The notes below the pieces were generated by a model that saw only the letters and a list, made by a program, of their open reading frames with translations, was not told the DNA's origin and searched no databases. A stretch of DNA of 64,000 bases from NCBI RefSeq assembly GCF_025024155.1, contig NW_026251719.1:516666-580665 (forward strand), read 5' to 3'. This DNA comes from Gamsiella multidivaricata (Eukaryota > Mortierellomycota > Mortierellomycetes > Mortierellales > Mortierellaceae). Below are positions 58,218 through 64,000 of this stretch, one piece after another. The translations under genes were made by a program, and so were the position numbers. Within the stretch, counting starts at the first letter, position 1. The number at the start of each line of letters is the position of its first letter.

Positions 58218-58554
58218 CGCAACACTCGCTCGCCCACCTGTCCTGTCCTATTATTTTTTTAGCACCATATCCACTCCCTCTCTCCCCTCTTTGCTACCCT
58301 CTCGGTCTTTCCCCACGTTTTTTTTTTCCTCCTCCCTTTCTTATACAACTGAACAAAAAGTACTACATCACGGCAGCGTGGTATTGTTTTTTTACTTTAT
58401 TTTTTCAATCCCCGCCTCTCGTAAAAGTACGTCAGTCAGTTGTGTGCCTGATCAAAATTCTCCTATTGTCCTATTGCAAGAACAAGTCAAGTCCAGCCTG
58501 GACTCTGGAGAACTGAAACCGTTAAAGTTTTCTGACGGGATTACTAATTGACCA

Positions 58555-58581
58555 ATGCCCTCGTCTGGCGCCATCAGCTCG
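58555..58581 (+). CDS. Candidate first coding exon (MPSSGAISS) after a long leader
   Basis: An ATG follows the long CT-rich leader, encodes nine residues and is closed by a GTAAGT donor, the same style as the tiny first exons of eIF6 and PPP4R1 here. It might start the 60-63.7 kb gene, but I found no acceptor that joins it in phase by eye. It remains a suggestion. Confidence 0.25.
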
Positions 58582-60242
58582 GTAAGTTCTCCTGATACGA
58601 TGTGTTTCTGAAGAATATAGCAATATATTCGTCTCCTACCAATTTTTTTTTTTTGTTTTTTCACTCTTGATGCATTGGCAATGGGAAATGGCACAATGAC
58701 ACAATGTGTGGAATGGGCGACAAACACGAACGTGGCGGAGGACACGCATACGACACGCGCGGTGGACTGAAAGGGGACGATGTGTGGATATTATTATGCA
58801 CGCGGCTTCGTCGTGCCTTCAGTCCCCTTTCCTTCTCCGTCTCCTGCTGCGTGGTCCTTTCATGCAGCAGCAGCGGCGTCGGCAGTGTGTTCATACCCGC
58901 CACTCGGCATGGTTTAGCGGCATTTTATACATTAGGCAACACTCGACGCTATATTCCTCTTCCCTCCTCTCCATCCTTCCGATTTTCCCTTTTTTTCTTC
59001 TTGCTTGTCCGTATCTGCTGTTTGCGGGTAATCCTTCATTACATCCATGGGGACGGATGAATGGATGGGACGAGTCATTGAGTGTCTAATGTGTCCCTTC
59101 CCACACTGTTTCCCTTTCCGTCTCTTCCTGCTGATTGTTCGTGTGTCCTCCTCTATCTCTTTCTCTTCCCTCGTCTCCCTAGTATTTTTTTTTTTTTTTT
59201 TTTTTTGTGCCCTTGTGGGTAATATCCAGTCCATGTCTACGGTTCCCCTCTGGTTCCCCCATTTCTCGCTCTCAGCTTTGTCGTTGTCCGAGTAATTGTA
59301 AGGACATTTCCTTGTTCCTTTACTCAAGCATTGGAAGGGGCCAGAGCTGTAAAGGATTTTTGGAACCCTCGAGGAGTTCTCTTCTGTCCCAATCAAATGA
59401 CTAGGCAGGCAGATAGCGGATGAGTTTTTATTCGAGAGGTGGTTGAGAGGGATAGTGCCACATGGTAAAGCGGTGGGGCGTGCACTTCCCTAGGAGGAAG
59501 AATACAAAAAAGAAGAGTGTTCTAGTCCGCCCTTATTCGCAGTATATCACTCATTATTACTGCAGAAAATGAAGAAAGAGAAAAGGGAACACTGGCCTTT
59601 TCGTTGGTTTCGTGCATTCCCTTTTTTCTTCTTCTGCATTCATCCCCTCACCTCAGTCCATTCACGCTTTTCTTCGTTGCATGACCTTGTTTTGTTCATT
59701 TCGAATCCTCTTTGCCACTGATCAGTTCTCCGCTTCAAAAGTCAAAGGCACCCCCCTGTTTGTAGCACACCCGTACACCTTGCCTCCACTGGATATTGCA
59801 CTCTTTGGGGTCTCCCCTGGTCACATTTTCCTACACAGTCTCTGCTCTCAGCAAATCAGGGTGTCTCTATTTTCTGTGCTCCACCAAAGAAAAAAGGAAA
59901 AAGAGAAAAGAAAAAAACGCGTTCAAACCTGTAGCACACACGTTCCTGTCCTGTCCCTATCAGTGGACTCTGCCCGCCCTGCTTTGCCCTGCTTTGCACA
60001 CTTTGCACACGTTGCATTCCCTCACTCGCCCTCACTCGCGAGAATAACGGTCGAGAACGAGTTGGGTCTAGAAACCGTCTTTACGCTTGCGACTCCTCCT
60101 TGTGGCCCTCCCTCCCTTGGTGCTCTTCTTTGTTTCTGCTTTCTCCGCAACGCCATTTTCTTTTCTCTTTTGGACTTGCCGCGCCCACGATCCGTGTGCT
60201 TGATATGTCTCTGCAGCTCTACCCTGTCCAGAGCCCGACTCA
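58582..60242. other. T/C-rich region upstream of the 60 kb gene; no gene seen
   Basis: Possible long intron or leader. It contains a poly-T tract (about 59186-59207). Frames read Ser/Phe/Leu-rich low-complexity sequence. Confidence 0.5.
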
Positions 60243-63200
60243 ATGATGTGCAGAACACTCGTTACCTGGGTCCTCTTCCTTTCCTCTGACCCTGCACGAA
60301 CTCCTACATCTTCTCCTCCGTCCTTATCCCGTACCCCCGCCTTGTCGCCGCCTCCACCCGCACCTCCATTCTCATCTCCACCTTCGTTTTCTTCTGCGTC
60401 CCTAACCATTTCAACCTCATTCTCTCCTGTCTCTTATTCTTCCTCACCTGCGCTTCGACCTCGGCTATGCCTGCGTCCGCTACCGTCTCCTATCCGTCGC
60501 CCGTTGCCCCAACATTGGATCCACTCATCTGGAACATCAACAACATCAACAACATCAATATTACTGAATCCTCTAACGGCCCCTGACTCAACTCCTATCT
60601 CGCTTTCGATCAACCATGACCTGGATCTGCGATTGTTACATGTTCTGGCCAATCACTTGAACGGCGGCTACCGTCCACTGTCTCGTCCACGCCAACGTGT
60701 CCCCTTCTCGATCTCGGCCCCATGCTCTCCATTTTCTCGCCCTCTGACGCAACAAAAGCTGGTCTTTGCGTCAGGAGCCGTGGGAACGGCTTCGGCGTTG
60801 GGCCATGTGTTCGGACGACCGCTCCAAGCAAGAGAGACGGTCGCATGTGCGCCCGAGAACTGTACGCAGCTCCCGACTGAATTGCAGCATTCGTTGGCCC
60901 AAAAGGCGCAGTCACCCTCACATACCTTCCAGCAGCAGTGTTCTGTCCATAAGCGGTTCCGCTTATTTCGTCAGCGCCCACGGAAGTGTCCGGTGCATTC
61001 GATGACTGCAGGAGGACCCAACTTTATTATGCCGCCGACTACGGTCCATCCGTTGGTGGTTCGGCCGGAAAAGATTCTCTTGGACAAGTATGAAGATCCT
61101 GCGGTACAGGTACATGTACAGACACAGACACAGAGTGCAAGTTGGAAAAGGACAATGACCCCGTCCGCGTCTACGTCATCAAAGCTTTCATCCTATTCGA
61201 GTGTCTCGCTTTCGTTGTCATCGACCTTTGGACAGGGATCGGATGGCGAGAGCCATGGTAGTGGAAGTTTCCAGATGTCGCGGAAAAAGAAGTTTTCGTA
61301 CAAGGAACAACAACAGCCCCAACTTCGGTGCCTGTGCTACCTGGATGTGACGCTAGATCAGCAACAGCAGCAGGAGCAGCGCCAGTACCAGCACCAGCAC
61401 CAGCACCAGCACCAGCGTCAGCATGAGGCTCCGCAACAGACAAAGACGCGTCTGTTATCGACGCCATCGTGGTATCCAAAGAAACATCAGAAAGAGGCGA
61501 GTCGGCTGAGGAGGATATGGAACGATTCAACGATCTTTCATTGGTCCAAGCCCTCAGGGACGAGTCGACGCGGTCAGCTATCACAGGAAGAGCAGTCGAT
61601 GCAGGGTTCACAGCAACAACACACTGTCGGAGCTGCGGAATCACTGTTCGTACAGAACTCGGGATTGGAGGGCGCGCCGATGAGGAATAGTCTGAGCGGG
61701 ACAGATATCTCGGACGAGGGTAACCATACGCTGACGGATGTCGAGGACGATTGCGATGATGAGGACGAGTCAACGTCCTCGACGAACAGCGGCAGCAGAC
61801 CTCAGCGGGTTCCGCTTCAGGAGCATTTTGGGACCAAGCCGACGACAAGGACCGCACGACCAGGGGATGATCTGAAGGCGATCTCGAGACATCAGGCGGA
61901 ACTCAATCAAGAACCCGGACGGTTGGATTACAATGATTATTTGATGGAGGATCAACCACCACAACAGGAAGGTCGTCCGTTGGCAACAAGTTTCGCAGCA
62001 GGCGAGGTGTTGGATGAAGACGATGATGACGATGAGGATTGGGATATTCAGTCAGATTCCGGAGCGCCGTCTTCGAGCCCGATGTATTCTGCCGAGGCCA
62101 GGGAACCAACCTCGTACTCGACCGTGACACTGCCGTTGTCACAACAGACGACGACAACGCCGATGGCCAAGGGAGGATACATGAAGAAGCCATCGAACGC
62201 GAATCTGAACAGCTTGAGGAGTCGACAGAGGTGTTTGAGTCTGCCGGCGGATGCGGGCCACAGGGGGTTCTATAAGATGTCCTCGAGACCAAGTGAGAAC
62301 TGGGATGAGGACTTTGATATCGAGGAAGCCGATATTAACGTACCGACGAATGTGGTCGAAAGCCAGATCTCGTTGCAGATGGATATTTACAACATCAAGG
62401 ACTTTGCGCTCCAGATCGAAGGTACGTATCAACAACATAGCCTTGTCCATGTTCGTGTTCGTGTTCGTTATTCGTGCGTGTCACCAACGAACGTATGTTG
62501 TTTCCTAAACCGTGCGCGTATGTGTATCTCTTGATAGACCTGAAGACCCTTCGAACCTCACTAAGGATGGCGTCGAATTCGTTGAAGGCGACAAACCCAA
62601 AGAAGCACCAGGATCTGTCGATGTTGTTCCAGAGAGACTGGGAGCAGGCGGAGGTGATCATCGACCTTGGTGAGATTGCCCAAACGTCAACTTCTCCCTC
62701 CCCTCTCCCTTCTCTGTCTTCGACTTCAGGAACCACCGGACCGGCGATGGCGGCTGGACCGCTGTCGGCCAAGAAATCTTCACAGCATCTGCAGCAGCTA
62801 CAGAGCGCCTCGAGTATCGGCAAGGCGACGAGCCAGGGGCTACGACGACCTGCACTTTCGACAACCACAGGTCCAACGATTGCGTCGTCAATGCCCTCGC
62901 ATATGGCGCTGGCCACTGCTTTGACAACGACCGCAGAGACACGGTCGATCTCACAGTCGTCGACGTTGGTGGATAGCGAGGAGATGCGCTCGGTAACCTC
63001 CTCGCGTTCTTCTTCGGGATTGACGACCATCGGTGTTGAGCCTGCAACCGAGGGGTGGGCGATCGGTGGTGAGCGACGACGACCCAATCTGGGAGCTGCG
63101 GTTGCGCCGTTGAAGAAGCAAGGGTCAAAGATGGTGATGACCGAGAGCTTTAGTAACTCCTCCTCAGTTTTGGGTGTCGAGTGCACCACGCCCGCAACAC

Positions 63201-63730
63201 CGCTCCCAGGGTATTTGGAAAACCAGAACCAGGACCAGAGTCAAGACGAGGCCGGTGAGAAGTGGAAGGTTATGTCGAGCGGTAATGGAGTGGCCGCAGA
63301 GATCGAGGCATCCTTCCGACGGTACCAGAAATATAGCGGTCGACATTCGCACCCTAAAGGCCGTTCGTCCTCTTCAGGCAATCGCAGCCGAATCCCTAGC
63401 TACGACGATGAATATGAAGAAGATGATGACGACGATGATGGATACGAGAGCTACGGATACGGCGGTAATTCCGCCTCCTCGCAGTCGTCGTCGTCTGTGG
63501 GGGTGATCACACCGATCCCATCGGACCGACATATGCAGGTGCTGAAGGATATTCTGATGGAGGGATTGGGCAGGGATGTGGCGAGACAGTATATGTTCAA
63601 GCACGGAGAGCAGGATCATGTGAGGTTCTCGGTCGAGGTGATTCCGGGGCTGCTGGGACACTTGAAGGGACTCCAGCAGCGACTGGGGGATCAGTTGATG
63701 GAGTTGCAGGCCTTGACGATCGTTGCATAG
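60243..63730 (+). CDS. Long low-complexity protein with conserved WDEDFDIE segment, tentatively Bfa1/Byr4-like
   Basis: Two exons are clear: an open frame up to 62421 and 62538-63730, joined by a GTACGT...AG intron that keeps ALQIEDLKTLR intact. The start is uncertain; the Ser/Pro-rich beginning after 60243 may be leader. The middle holds Gln/His-rich and acidic tracts. The conserved core spans the intron: SENWDEDFDIEEADINVP, SQISLQMDIYNIKDFALQIE, DLKTLRTSLRMASNSLKA and LFQRDWEQAEVIIDLGEIAQ. The C-terminus, LMEGLGRDVARQYMFKHGEQ then VIPGLLGHLKGLQQRLG, also looks conserved. A WD(E/D)DF motif followed by a helical segment recalls Bfa1/Byr4 (a two-component GAP of the septation/mitotic-exit pathway), or the tail of a Cdc7/SepH-type kinase. 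Neither is proven. Confidence 0.6.
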
Positions 63731-64000
63731 ACAACACCCACACACCCACACACCCACACACATACATACGCACTCCTCGAGGGATGTGACTCTTGTTCTT
63801 TTTTTCGTTTTTTTATGAATGTTTTTACCATGCGTTGTGTTTTCCTTTTTTTTTACAGTCTATTAATTGTACATAGTTTCTTGCTTCTTTGCGTCTTGAT
63901 TATTCATCTTCCTGTTATGTATGCTTCTTGGTTTCTTTCTTTTCTTTCTTTCTTTTTTTTTTATGTTTATCAAAGTGGTAGAAGCGCCGAGTTGATCTCG
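63731..64000. other. 3' flank of the 60-63.7 kb gene
   Basis: CACA repeats just after the stop, then T-rich sequence as in other 3' ends of the window. The gene-free stretch continues to the window edge. Confidence 0.6.

Larger units (their letters stand above)
55444..58554. other. Gene-poor region dense in simple repeats, ending in a pyrimidine-rich leader
   Basis: No supported gene. It contains, in order, a CAGA/GTAGACA array (about 56037-56110), an ACATAAGG array (about 56698-56722), a poly-G run (about 56827-56842), GCT and GTT triplets (about 57097-57139), CACT arrays (about 57530-57580), a TTCC array (about 57690-57722), a CT/ACTCTCGC-rich stretch (about 57885-57945) and a CAG array (58168-58215). 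The strong CT bias after 57600 looks like the long leader of a downstream plus-strand gene. Confidence 0.6.

Noticed and set aside
61171..61857. Minus-strand 228-residue frame with an Ala-Gly repeat
   Set aside because: Antisense to the CAG/CAC repeat of the 60 kb gene; low-complexity only.

Overview
The window looks like nuclear DNA of an early-diverging fungus, most likely Mucoromycota and probably Mortierellomycotina. Genes carry many short GT-AG introns with pyrimidine-rich leaders and A/T homopolymers between them. The gene set includes two enzymes that the common Dikarya models lack (a NAMPT-type phosphoribosyltransferase and both propionyl-CoA carboxylase subunits). There is also a decayed copy of a family I associate with Mortierella-type genomes (conserved core GHVKWVCL.HYR). 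The taxonomic call is inference.

Layout. 0-1.4 kb: C-terminal exons of a His/Gln/Ser-rich, possibly regulatory protein. 2.5-3.8 kb (+): eIF6. 4.0-6.6 kb (-): NAMPT. 6.9-10.7 kb (-): ubiquitin-activating enzyme E1. 11.0-11.4 kb (-): small protein with a duplicated motif. 13.5-14.4 kb (+): unknown 205-aa protein. 14.8-16.4 kb (+): mannose-6-phosphate-receptor-like sorting receptor. 17.5-22.9 kb (+): PP4 regulatory subunit 1. 23.2-24.9 kb (-): mitochondrial branched-chain aminotransferase. 26-27.3 kb (+): pseudogene of the GHVKWVC family. 29.5-30.0 kb (+): small membrane protein, perhaps promethin-like. 30.2-31.6 kb (-): a two-finger C2H2 protein and a small secreted protein. 32.4-34.1 kb (-): PP6/Sit4 phosphatase.

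34.5-43.2 kb holds the most unusual material: two divergently oriented, partly decayed copies of a gene that joins an N-terminal FEN1/XPG-like (PIN) nuclease domain to a Fanzor/TnpB-like RuvC plus zinc-ribbon nuclease. The frames run continuously from the PIN part into the second part through canonical introns, so this looks like a true fusion. It is the best candidate here for an undescribed system.

44.6-48.0 kb: a divergent pair, VFA1 (-) and a UBE2T-like E2 (+) with a very long repeat-bearing tail. 48.2-55.4 kb: divergent propionyl-CoA carboxylase alpha (-) and beta (+) genes. The two subunits form one mitochondrial enzyme, so the 1.6 kb between their starts may act as a shared promoter. 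55.4-60 kb: gene-poor and rich in simple repeats. 60.2-63.7 kb (+): a long low-complexity protein with a conserved WDEDFDIE segment, tentatively Bfa1/Byr4-like.

For thirteen genes I placed every exon junction by hand and the exon lengths give an uninterrupted frame: eIF6 (245 aa), NAMPT (532), UBA1 (1007), the unknown 13.5 kb protein (205), the M6P-receptor-like protein (272), PPP4R1 (1228), BCAT (406), the promethin-like protein (147), PP6 (307), VFA1 (198), UBE2T-like (689), PCCA (750) and PCCB (547).
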